Below, piece after piece: positions 1 through 6,040 of a DNA stretch of 9,600 bases. The DNA is taken from NCBI GenBank assembly GCA_017458865.1, contig JAFSZW010000506.1:1-9600 (forward strand). The letters run 5' to 3'. The DNA is from Clostridia bacterium. Lineage in GTDB: Bacteria > Bacillota > Clostridia > Christensenellales > Aristaeellaceae. Each line of letters starts with the position of its first letter. Within the stretch, counting starts at the first letter, position 1. The translations under genes and the position numbers were made by a program. The notes beneath the pieces are model-generated. The model searched no databases. It saw only the letters and a list, made by a program, of their open reading frames with translations, and had not been told where the DNA came from.

Positions 1-49
1 GGCAGAATCCGGACAATGTCAGATTGACAAAATTCGCTTGACAGTTTTT
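1..49. repeat. 49-bp direct repeat, copy 1
   Basis: Positions 1-49 match 128-176 base for base, a period of 127 bp. The copy may begin before the window, so 49 bp is a minimum length. Each copy contains an inverted repeat TGTCA-GAT-TGACA (17-29 here) and a second TTGACA hexamer 14 bp further on (38-43), which could be protein-binding half-sites or promoter -35 elements. The sequence between the copies (50-127) is single copy in this window. Confidence 0.9.
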
Positions 50-127
50 GCAAAATGCAAAGCAGGGAGAAGGAGAGCATGTGTGTTTCCCATTTGATTT
101 CCGGACTGAGCTTTATCTGTTCATACC

Positions 128-176
128 GGCAGAATCCGGACAATGTCAGATTGACAAAATTCGCTTGACAGTTTTT
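128..176. repeat. 49-bp direct repeat, copy 2
   Basis: This is the second perfect copy of the unit at 1-49. The inverted repeat TGTCA-GAT-TGACA lies at 144-156 and the extra TTGACA at 165-170. The match stops at 176, where copy 2 runs into the AT-rich palindromes instead of the GCAAAATGC seen after copy 1. The TTGACA at 151-156 is followed after 19 bp by TATAAA (176-181), a possible but poorly spaced plus-strand promoter. Copy 1 lacks this -10-like hexamer. Confidence 0.9.
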
Positions 177-195
177 ATAAAAATATTTCGAAATA
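172..195. repeat. Two adjacent perfect 12-bp palindromes; weak terminator candidate
   Basis: TTTTTATAAAAA (172-183) and TATTTCGAAATA (184-195) are each self-complementary and abut. Read on the minus strand, the direction of the operon, the second palindrome could fold into a small AT-only stem and is followed at once by TTTTTAT. It lies about 28-50 bases after the cobU stop codon, where a terminator for the operon would be expected. The stem has almost no GC pairs, so intrinsic termination here would be weak; the palindromes may instead bind a protein or just reflect AT-rich DNA. Confidence 0.4.
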
Positions 196-222
196 ACGCG
201 CTTTTTGATATGAATTCTCAGG

Positions 223-242
223 TCAAAGGCGGCTGCCTTTGA
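223..242 (-). repeat. Hairpin spanning the cobU stop codon
   Basis: The sequence TCAAAGGC-GGCT-GCCTTTGA is a perfect 8-bp inverted repeat around a 4-base loop. It contains the last codons and the TGA stop of cobU (223-225). No T-run follows on the minus strand, so it does not look like an ordinary intrinsic terminator. It could protect the 3' end of the message, or be a chance result of coding sequence. Confidence 0.5.
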
Positions 243-732
243 TATAAACCGGAATGGAATAAACGACTTCAGTGACGGTATCAGCAAGGCAGGTCAGCGC
301 CTGGTTGAGCACGCCGAGGCGCTGCATATAGAGCGCGGTTTCGTCGGAATAGCGGACACCGTCAGAAAACACGTCATTGGTGACCATGAACAGGTGTCTA
401 CATTTTCTGGCCAGGGCATGGAGATCCGGCAGGATGCGCGTATAATCGCCGCCGCCGAACATTTCGTTTGCCAGGAGGTTGGGAATATCCTCAAGCAGCA
501 CAGACGCATCCGAGTCGATTTGGACAGATGCAAGATTAAGCGGGCACTCAATGGTCTCAAACCCGAGTCCCTCACGCTGGCGGCGGTGCCGCAGAATGCG
601 CTTCGTGGATTCGGGATCAGATGACTGCATGGTTGCCAGATAGATCTTATGTCCTGGATAGAGCGCATGAATGGTCTTTTCCGCCCAGACGGATTTGCCG
701 CTCCCGCTGCCGCCTGTTACAAGAAGTGTCAT
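223..732 (-). CDS. cobU: Bifunctional adenosylcobinamide kinase / adenosylcobinamide-phosphate guanylyltransferase
   Basis: CobU phosphorylates adenosylcobinamide and then transfers GMP from GTP, giving adenosylcobinamide-GDP, the activated half that cobalamin synthase joins to the lower ligand. It is a cytoplasmic enzyme. The 169-residue protein opens with the P-loop GGSGSGKS (7-14). The RILRHRRQR segment (45-53) carries His49, which aligns with the histidine that is guanylylated in characterised CobU. LEDIPNLLANEMF (80-92) and VTNDVFSDG (117-125) are the further family motifs, in the form I associate with Clostridia and Negativicutes; the end has the usual VVYSIPVYIKG. The length is slightly below the roughly 180 residues of the Salmonella enzyme. 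The ATG overlaps the cobT stop as ATGA, and GGGAGG lies six bases upstream of it. It is the last gene of the block, and no cobS follows it. Confidence 0.93.
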   Translation of the reverse strand: MTLLVTGGSGSGKSVWAEKTIHALYPGHKIYLATMQSSDPESTKRILRHRRQREGLGFETIECPLNLASVQIDSDASVLLEDIPNLLANEMFGGGDYTRILPDLHALARKCRHLFMVTNDVFSDGVRYSDETALYMQRLGVLNQALTCLADTVTEVVYSIPVYIKGSRL

Positions 733-1781
733 GACTGGCCTCCCTGAGGGGTATACGCCTCCATGTGGAGCGCCTCGAAGGTGTGAGTCCCGCTGTAAAC
801 GCTCAGTGCCATATCCAGGAGCGGGAAGAGCATGACAGCACCGGTGCCCTCGCCCAGCGCCAGGTCACCATAGATGACGGGCTGCAGGCCGAGTGCGTCC
901 ATCAGGTGGGAGGAGATGGGTTCACGTCCCATATGGGAGGGAAGCATAAAGGCACGCGCCTGAGGGCAGATGCGCGCAGCCAACAGTGCCGCAACGGCTG
1001 ATATGACGCCGTCAATCGCGATGGGTATGCCGTATTTTGCGCCGCCAAGGAAAGCGCCGGTCATACCGGCAATCTCAAAGCCGCCAAGTGCAGCAAGGCA
1101 GGAAACAGGATCAAAGAGAAGCGATTTGTTGACGGCAAGCGCCTCACGGATGACGGTCTTTTTCCGCTCAAGGCCAGCGTCGGATAGGCCGGCGCCGCGC
1201 CCGGCGGCGGTTTCGGCGGGGACATCCAGAAGTGCGCAGGCCAGCGCGGCAGCACTGGTGGTATTTCCGATCCCCATTTCGCCGGTCGCAATGAGTTTGT
1301 AGCCGCGGCTTTGCATGTCACCGACGAGTGCGATTCCGTCCTGAATGGCGGCCTCTGCCTGGGCAACTGTCATGGCAGGGCCTGCGGATATGTCGTTTGT
1401 CCCGTTTCCGTGACGCCGCAGGATGATCTGGGGCAGATTGAGCGGCTCGACCATCCCCATGTCAATGGCAAGAACGTCAGCGTGAGCGCACCTGGCCATC
1501 AGGTTGATGTTGGAGCTGCCGCAGGCGACTGTCTCTGCTACGCGCCGTGTGACATCACTGGTGCTTTGTGAGATATTCCGGCGGACGACACCGTGGTCGC
1601 CGCAGAAGACGAGGACGCAGCGGGGCGAAAGGGAAACATCCGCCGTTCCCTGGATGGCGGCGATATCTGAGATCATCTGCTCGAAACGGCCAAGCGATTT
1701 AAGTGGCTTGGCAACGTGGTTCCAGCGATCATGGGATGCCTGACGGGCATCCTCAGAGAGAGGTTTTACGGAGATTGTCAT
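729..1781 (-). CDS. cobT: Nicotinate-nucleotide--dimethylbenzimidazole phosphoribosyltransferase
   Basis: CobT moves the phosphoribosyl group of nicotinate mononucleotide onto a lower-ligand base, classically 5,6-dimethylbenzimidazole, to give alpha-ribazole phosphate. The 350 residues match the usual length of the family. Visible motifs are CGDHGVV (60-66), TGEMGIGNTTSAAA (from 166, with Glu168), GRGAGLSDAGLERK, SHMGREP, and LGEGTGA with Glu311, which aligns with the catalytic base Glu317 of the Salmonella enzyme. Many anaerobes attach bases other than dimethylbenzimidazole, and the sequence alone does not say which base is used; no bluB or bza gene is in view. Its ATG overlaps the cbiB stop and its stop overlaps the cobU start, both as ATGA, so translation is probably coupled. 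Its own ribosome binding site (GGGAAAA) is weak, which fits coupling. Confidence 0.97.
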   Translation of the reverse strand: MTISVKPLSEDARQASHDRWNHVAKPLKSLGRFEQMISDIAAIQGTADVSLSPRCVLVFCGDHGVVRRNISQSTSDVTRRVAETVACGSSNINLMARCAHADVLAIDMGMVEPLNLPQIILRRHGNGTNDISAGPAMTVAQAEAAIQDGIALVGDMQSRGYKLIATGEMGIGNTTSAAALACALLDVPAETAAGRGAGLSDAGLERKKTVIREALAVNKSLLFDPVSCLAALGGFEIAGMTGAFLGGAKYGIPIAIDGVISAVAALLAARICPQARAFMLPSHMGREPISSHLMDALGLQPVIYGDLALGEGTGAVMLFPLLDMALSVYSGTHTFEALHMEAYTPQGGQS

Positions 1782-2728
1782 TGTTTTCCCATCCAGATGT
1801 AAAGAAGAATCAGTGCGGCCATGAGCAGCGCGGCTGAGACGGCAAGGAGGCGGCAGGTCTTTCGGATGTCGCGCAGCTCTGCGGGGCGGTCGTTATCCCC
1901 AATTGTGGGTTTCTCAACGGGTTTGCCAAAATAGGTGTGGGTGCCGCCGAGCTGGATATGCAGCGCACCTGCGGCAGCGGATTCGCTCCACGCACAGTTG
2001 GGACTCAGATGATTGCTGTGGTCCCGGCATACGATGCGGAAGGCATTTTGGCCGTCAAGCCCGGTCAGAAAGGCAGAGAGAATCATGAGCAGGGCGGTCA
2101 GGCGGGCCGGTATGTAATTGAGCAGGTCATCAAGGCGGGCGCTGCTCCACCCAATGTCCCGGTAATGTTCATCCATGTATCCGACCATGGAATCAAGCGT
2201 TGAGGCAGCCTTAAAGCCCCAGAGCAGGACAGGCCCGCCTATGGCAGCATAGAGCATCGGGGAGATGACACCGTCTGTCGTGTTTTCGGCGACCGTTTCC
2301 ACGGTTGCCCTTATGATCTCCTGCTCATCAAGGGAGGCAGTATCCCGGCCTACAATGCGTGCAACCTGATGCCGTCCTGCCTCAACGCCTCTTGACAGGG
2401 CTGCCTCGACACCCCGCGCTTCGCGGATCATGGAGTGAGCGGCGAGGCCCATCCAGTCAAGCAGTGCCATGCCGATAAACCATGGAATGGTGCCAAGGCG
2501 GCGGAGCAGGAGCAGGATAAAGGCAACGGCGAGCATGGTGAGGCAGACGGTTGAGGCGGTCAGGAGGACAGCCCCGCGGCGCAGGTGACCGCGGGCGCGG
2601 AGGGTACGCTCTGCAAAGGAGATGTACTTTCCAATGATGCAAACGGGATGGTAGAGCCATTCGGGGTCGCCAAGGAGAGCGTCAAGCAGGCAGCCGGCCG
2701 CCAGCGCGGGAATGAATAGAAGGTTCAT
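1778..2728 (-). CDS. cbiB: Adenosylcobinamide-phosphate synthase (CbiB), membrane protein
   Basis: CbiB links the propionate side chain f of adenosylcobyric acid to aminopropanol (phosphate), closing the nucleotide-loop arm. It is an integral membrane protein of 316 residues, a normal length. The N-terminal LLDALLGDPEWLYHPV (14-29), ETVAENTTDGVISPMLY (144-160), STLDSMVGYMDEHYRDIGWSSARLDDLLNYIPARLT (176-211) and SPNCAWSESAAAGAL (242-256) are family signatures. Hydrophobic segments are visible near 1-20, 53-76, 81-99, 155-172, 207-224 and 294-312. CobD, which makes its amine substrate, is encoded upstream in the same operon. The start overlaps the cbiP stop as ATGA. The nearest purine-rich site (GTGGAG) is about 11 bases upstream, rather far, so it probably depends on ribosomes arriving from cbiP. 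The same family is called CobD in the Pseudomonas naming. Confidence 0.96.
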   Translation of the reverse strand: MNLLFIPALAAGCLLDALLGDPEWLYHPVCIIGKYISFAERTLRARGHLRRGAVLLTASTVCLTMLAVAFILLLLRRLGTIPWFIGMALLDWMGLAAHSMIREARGVEAALSRGVEAGRHQVARIVGRDTASLDEQEIIRATVETVAENTTDGVISPMLYAAIGGPVLLWGFKAASTLDSMVGYMDEHYRDIGWSSARLDDLLNYIPARLTALLMILSAFLTGLDGQNAFRIVCRDHSNHLSPNCAWSESAAAGALHIQLGGTHTYFGKPVEKPTIGDNDRPAELRDIRKTCRLLAVSAALLMAALILLYIWMGKQ

Positions 2729-4230
2729 GATGATTCTGCTCCACGGATGATGCGGTAAATGGCAGGCATATCAACGCTGGCACGCACGATGTCCGCAATC
2801 CGGTCAAATTCATGTTCCCGGAATGCCTCGAGGGTCTGGACGGCACTGCGGTCAGCAAACGCCGGTCCTTTGCGGATGTGCGCGGCGAGAGCAGCGAAGA
2901 AGCGGCCATCGTCAAACAGGCCATGCAGATATGTACCAAGGACATTCTGCTCAGGATTGCAGATACCGTCGACCTGTCCGTTTATGGTAAGCCATGGAAT
3001 GGCCTCGGGACCGAATGTGCTCAGGCCAGCGTGAATCTCATAGCCGTCGAGCAGCTCACCGGAAAGAGCGGCAAGCCAGCCGGATTCGCAGGAAACGGTG
3101 CCGGTTGACTGCACGGTACGCTTTTCCGGGCTGAAAAGGACCTCCATGTCGAGCAGGCCGAGTCCTGCAGCCTCCGGAACATGGGATTCGACATGACCCG
3201 GGTCCAGCAGCCGGCTGCCCAGCATCTGGTATCCGCCGCAGATCCCGATAACCATGCCGCCGCGTCTGGCGTGGCGGAGGATGGGGGCGTCCAGTCCGCG
3301 GTTGCGCAGGTCAATGAGGTCCTCAATGGTATTCTTGGTTCCGGGGAGGATGATGATATCCGAATCGTCAAGATCAGATGGCCGTTCGGCATACCGGACC
3401 TCAACCCCGGGCTGGAGGGTCAGCGCCTGGAAATCCGTGAAATTGGAAATGTGACGAAGGCGCACAACGGATACGCGCAGGTCGCCGTGCCCGGTGGCAC
3501 GGTGAAAGCGTTCGGTTACGCTGTCCTCATCCTCGAGTTCTACATCCATCCAGGGCACTACGCCCAGGACGGGAATGTGGATGCGGTCCTCAAGCATCCG
3601 AAGGCCGGGTTCAAGGATTTTGACGTCGCCGCGGAATTTGTTGATGATAATTCCCTTTACACGCCGGCGTTCATCATCGGAAAGCAGCATGACCGTGCCG
3701 AGCAGGGAGGCAAAGACACCGCCCAGGTTGATATCCCCAACCAGGATAACCGGGGCGTCTGCAGCCTCTGCCATGCTCATATTAACAATGTCACCCTCCT
3801 TGAGGTTTATTTCCGCCGGACTGCCTGCACCCTCCAGGATGACGCAGTCCACCTCGCGTTCAAGGGATTCATATGTGGCCTTTATCCGTTCGCGGAGCTC
3901 CGGCTTATACAGGTGATATTCCATCGCAGTCATACTGCCAATGGGCCGTCCGTCCACGATGACCTGACTGCGTCGGTCCCCAGTCGGCTTGAGGAGGACT
4001 GGATTCATCCGGATATCCGGCTCAAGGCCGGCAGCCTGTGCCTGCGTGACCTGCGCGCGGCCCATCTCAAACCCGTCACGGGTGACAAAAGAATTGAGCG
4101 CCATGTTCTGTGCTTTGAACGGCGCGCAGCGGATGCCGTCCTGGCTAAGGATCCGGAGCAGTGCAGCGCATAGAACGCTCTTGCCGACAGAGGAGGCTGT
4201 GCCCTGAATCATGAGACATTTACCGCGCAT
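2725..4230 (-). CDS. cbiP: Adenosylcobyric acid synthase, glutamine-hydrolysing (CbiP)
   Basis: CbiP amidates side chains b, d, e and g of adenosylcobyrinic acid a,c-diamide in four ATP- and glutamine-dependent steps. I place the start at 4230: it gives 501 residues, puts the P-loop QGTASSVGKS at 9-18 as in the family, and has GGAGGT five bases upstream. The frame is open up to an ATG at 4344, but those 38 extra residues look nothing like the family. The N-terminal part is a DethiobiotinS/CobQ-type ATPase (about 1-230). The C-terminal part is a class I glutamine amidotransferase with nucleophile Cys331 in GICGGYQMLG and His436 in GTYLHGLF. It is the first gene of the second block, after a 137-bp gap, and its stop overlaps cbiB as ATGA. 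It is paralogous to cbiA in this window, but the spacing of motifs tells them apart. Confidence 0.96.
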   Translation of the reverse strand: MRGKCLMIQGTASSVGKSVLCAALLRILSQDGIRCAPFKAQNMALNSFVTRDGFEMGRAQVTQAQAAGLEPDIRMNPVLLKPTGDRRSQVIVDGRPIGSMTAMEYHLYKPELRERIKATYESLEREVDCVILEGAGSPAEINLKEGDIVNMSMAEAADAPVILVGDINLGGVFASLLGTVMLLSDDERRRVKGIIINKFRGDVKILEPGLRMLEDRIHIPVLGVVPWMDVELEDEDSVTERFHRATGHGDLRVSVVRLRHISNFTDFQALTLQPGVEVRYAERPSDLDDSDIIILPGTKNTIEDLIDLRNRGLDAPILRHARRGGMVIGICGGYQMLGSRLLDPGHVESHVPEAAGLGLLDMEVLFSPEKRTVQSTGTVSCESGWLAALSGELLDGYEIHAGLSTFGPEAIPWLTINGQVDGICNPEQNVLGTYLHGLFDDGRFFAALAAHIRKGPAFADRSAVQTLEAFREHEFDRIADIVRASVDMPAIYRIIRGAESS

Positions 4231-4235
4231 TTCGT

Positions 4236-4241
4236 ACCTCC
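4236..4241 (-). promoter_or_regulatory. Strong ribosome binding site of cbiP
   Basis: On the minus strand GGAGGT stands five bases before the ATG at 4230. This decides the start of cbiP against the longer open frame from 4344. As the only gene here without an overlapping upstream neighbour, cbiP needs its own initiation site, and this is among the closest matches to the Shine-Dalgarno consensus in the window. Confidence 0.8.
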
Positions 4242-4250
4242 GTTCAGATT

Positions 4251-4275
4251 CCCGCCGGCAGGTATGCCGGACGGG
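4251..4275 (-). repeat. Strong GC-rich hairpin just upstream of cbiP
   Basis: On the plus strand CCCG-CCGGCA-GGTA-TGCCGG-A-CGGG forms a 10-bp stem with a 4-base loop and one bulged A at 4271. Transcribed from the minus strand, it ends 20 bases before the cbiP start codon and about 9 bases before its ribosome binding site. No T-run follows on either strand, so it is not a canonical terminator. It may mark an RNA processing or stability element that separates the two halves of the operon transcript. Confidence 0.6.
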
Positions 4276-4367
4276 TGAATATGGGTATTGCTGAGACAGC
4301 GTGGAATCCAGCGAGCAACCGTGCGGAACGGGTTTCCTGTGCATGCCGGATGGTTAGGCTTTGCAGG

Positions 4368-5057
4368 TCAGATGGCTTGTGGCCGGTCGATCAGGATGAC
4401 GTCCATTCCTCGGGCAAGCGCCGGCAGGACTTTCTGGGCGACACCGCCGGCGGCACCGGAATCCTTGGTGACCATTACCTGGATATCGAGAAAATCATAC
4501 AGCGCTGCATTGAATGCCTCCGTAAACGGTCCCTGCATGGCGATGATGTGTGCGGGTTCAATGCCGGCATCCTGGCAGCGCGTGAGTGCATCCATGGTCG
4601 GTAGAACACGGACATAGAGCCGGTCGGACGGGACAGCCTGCGTATAAACAGGAAGGGTCTGGCTGCCGGTGGTCAGCAGAATGCATCCATCCATATCCTG
4701 CAGCATCTGTGCAGCCGCCTCGGCATCCTTTGCATGGATGACGAGGTCACGCCAGGCGCCGGATTCAACGGGACGTTCTATGCGGATGCAGGGAACACCA
4801 AGTGCTGCGCAGCAGGCACGGATGTTTTCGCTGACCCTGACGGCAAAGGGATGTGTGGCATCTATGACTCTTTCCGGCTGCACATCAAGCATGAGATGTC
4901 GCATGCCGGCCTCATTAAGCCGGCCGATCCGGCAGTCCGTGCCGGGCGGGAGCAGGCGGGCAGCATAGGTGCTGGTTACGGAGACAACGGCGTCCTGTTC
5001 CTCAAGGAGTGCCAAGCGGCCCTCTGTCGTGCCGCCAAATATCAGTGTTTTAGCCAT
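4368..5057 (-). CDS. cbiJ: Cobalt-precorrin-6A reductase (CbiJ/CobK family)
   Basis: CbiJ reduces a double bond of the corrin macrocycle, cobalt-precorrin-6A to 6B, using a reduced nicotinamide nucleotide. The 229-residue protein begins with the nucleotide-binding loop LIFGGTTEGR (5-14), has DATHPFA (66-72) followed by the RVSENIRACCAALGVPCIRIERP block, and ends with TKDSGAAGGVAQKVLPAL...VILIDRP, all family hallmarks. It is a little shorter than the roughly 250 residues common in the family, without an obvious missing motif. The start lies 16 bases inside the end of cobD, with GAGGAA about nine bases upstream. It is the last gene of the first block, and a 137-bp gap follows. The anaerobic context (CbiD present) favours the name cbiJ over cobK. 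Confidence 0.94.
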   Translation of the reverse strand: MAKTLIFGGTTEGRLALLEEQDAVVSVTSTYAARLLPPGTDCRIGRLNEAGMRHLMLDVQPERVIDATHPFAVRVSENIRACCAALGVPCIRIERPVESGAWRDLVIHAKDAEAAAQMLQDMDGCILLTTGSQTLPVYTQAVPSDRLYVRVLPTMDALTRCQDAGIEPAHIIAMQGPFTEAFNAALYDFLDIQVMVTKDSGAAGGVAQKVLPALARGMDVILIDRPQAI

Positions 5058-6040
5058 GTGCGCAGTTCCTCAGTCAGACATTCGTTTTCCTCATCCAGCC
5101 GGACAGCGAGCCGCAGGCAGCAGTCATCCAGGCCGAACGAGGTGCAGTCCCTCACCAGGATGCCGCGGGATCTCAGCAGGGGGACGGCAGGCTGCATGCT
5201 GCGGGGGAAGCGGACCAGGAGAAAATTGGCGGCGGATGCGGATACCTCGGCGCCAAGAGACCGGAGTGCCGAGGCAAAGCGATCCCGCCGCTGGGCGTTC
5301 AGGCGGATGTCTGCCTGGATGTCTTCCACATGATCCGGCAGGGCGGCAGCAATGGCCGCGGCCATTGTGTTAAGGCTCCATGGAAGCTGGCGTGCACTGA
5401 GCGATGAAACCATCTCAGGTGTGCCGGCAATATAGCCGAGGCGAATGCCTGGGATGCCAAGGAGCTTTGTCAGGGAACCGATAATCGTCAGGGAATCAGA
5501 AACAGATTGACGCACGCTGTTTTCAGGACAAAAGTCGATGAAGGCCTCATCCACGATGAACTCGCCGCCGGATGCTGAGATGGATCTGTTGAGGTCAAGC
5601 ACCCTGTCGGCAGGGAGAACCTTACCGGTGGGGTTGTTCGGATTGCAGAGGATGACGGTGTCCCCGGGATGCACAGGCAGGGCTGTTCCCGGGACGGGAA
5701 TGGTTGTGACAGGACGGCCGTGTATCCGGGCACGCTCTGCGTATTCGCCGAATGTGATGGGGTTTACAAAAACCGTACCGTCCTGTCTGCTGAGTACGAG
5801 GTCTATGGCCGCTGCGCCGCCGGCAGTCGGGAGCACATGCGTCACCGGGAGTCCCAGGAAGGCGGCAAGTCCGGTGCGTGCGGCACGCATTTCAGGGTCC
5901 GGATAATAGCGGGTGTCCTGGATGGATTGCCGGAGCACATCCATTACCCATTCGGGCGGGCCCTCCGGCCGCAGATTGGCGGAGAAGTCCAGCCAGCTGG
6001 CAGGATGTTGTCCGCGCCAGACATTTCCACCGTGAATCAT
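5042..6040 (-). CDS. cobD: L-threonine-O-3-phosphate decarboxylase (CobD, Salmonella naming)
   Basis: This pyridoxal-phosphate enzyme of the class I/II aminotransferase fold decarboxylates threonine phosphate to (R)-1-amino-2-propanol phosphate, the linker that CbiB attaches. The 332 residues include the N-terminal HGGN (3-6), CNPNNPTG (132-139), VDEAFIDF (163-170), and SLTKLLGIPGIRLGY, where Lys192 should bind the cofactor. The segment PTAGGAAAID (71-80) has alanine where relatives usually have glutamate (NGAxEAI / NGETESI type); this is a change at the cofactor-phosphate loop, not at the catalytic lysine. A histidinol-phosphate aminotransferase is the main alternative by fold, but HGGN and the operon context favour CobD. 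The start overlaps the cbiA stop as ATGA, with GGAGG eight bases upstream. In Pseudomonas naming the related gene is cobC. Confidence 0.93.
   Translation of the reverse strand: MIHGGNVWRGQHPASWLDFSANLRPEGPPEWVMDVLRQSIQDTRYYPDPEMRAARTGLAAFLGLPVTHVLPTAGGAAAIDLVLSRQDGTVFVNPITFGEYAERARIHGRPVTTIPVPGTALPVHPGDTVILCNPNNPTGKVLPADRVLDLNRSISASGGEFIVDEAFIDFCPENSVRQSVSDSLTIIGSLTKLLGIPGIRLGYIAGTPEMVSSLSARQLPWSLNTMAAAIAAALPDHVEDIQADIRLNAQRRDRFASALRSLGAEVSASAANFLLVRFPRSMQPAVPLLRSRGILVRDCTSFGLDDCCLRLAVRLDEENECLTEELRTWLKH

Larger units (their letters stand above)
1..222. other. Non-coding, AT-richer region downstream of cobU
   Basis: No gene is supported here. The stretch follows the stop codon of cobU, the last gene of the operon in this window, and is clearly richer in A and T than the coding DNA, most of all at 170-210. 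It holds two copies of a 49-bp repeat, two adjacent 12-bp palindromes and several TTGACA hexamers. A plus-strand open frame covers 48-242 and a shorter one with a good ribosome binding site covers 79-168, but both run through the repeat and neither resembles a protein I know. A cobS gene, a common partner of cobU, is not present. Confidence 0.7.
4231..4367 (-). other. 137-bp gap between cbiJ and cbiP
   Basis: This is the only real intergenic space among the ten complete genes; all other junctions overlap. It contains the hairpin at 4251-4275 and the cbiP ribosome binding site. I found no convincing -35/-10 pair. A stretch reading CAGGAAACCCG on the minus strand (4339-4329) resembles the core of the cobalamin riboswitch B12 box, but the rest of an aptamer is not visible and upstream DNA is cbiJ coding sequence. 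An internal promoter or a processing site would both fit. Confidence 0.6.

Noticed and set aside
223..242. Intrinsic terminator of the operon at the cobU stop hairpin
   Set aside because: The stem is perfect but short and no T-run follows it on the minus strand; it is listed only as a hairpin.
48..242. 64-residue plus-strand open frame through the repeat region
   Set aside because: No ribosome binding site at its start, no recognisable motif, and it ends antisense to the end of cobU.
3181..4173. 330-residue plus-strand open frame opposite cbiP
   Set aside because: It lies fully antisense to a clear cbiP gene, has no recognisable motif, and such long antisense frames are common opposite GC-rich coding sequence.
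4329..4339. B12-box-like CAGGAAACCCG on the minus strand, suggesting a cobalamin riboswitch
   Set aside because: Only about 11 bases resemble the box, the other conserved aptamer segments are not visible, and the DNA where they should be is the coding end of cbiJ.
4231..4344. N-terminal extension of CbiP from an ATG at 4344
   Set aside because: The extra 38 residues do not resemble the family, the ATG at 4230 has an excellent ribosome binding site, and the P-loop then falls at the expected position.
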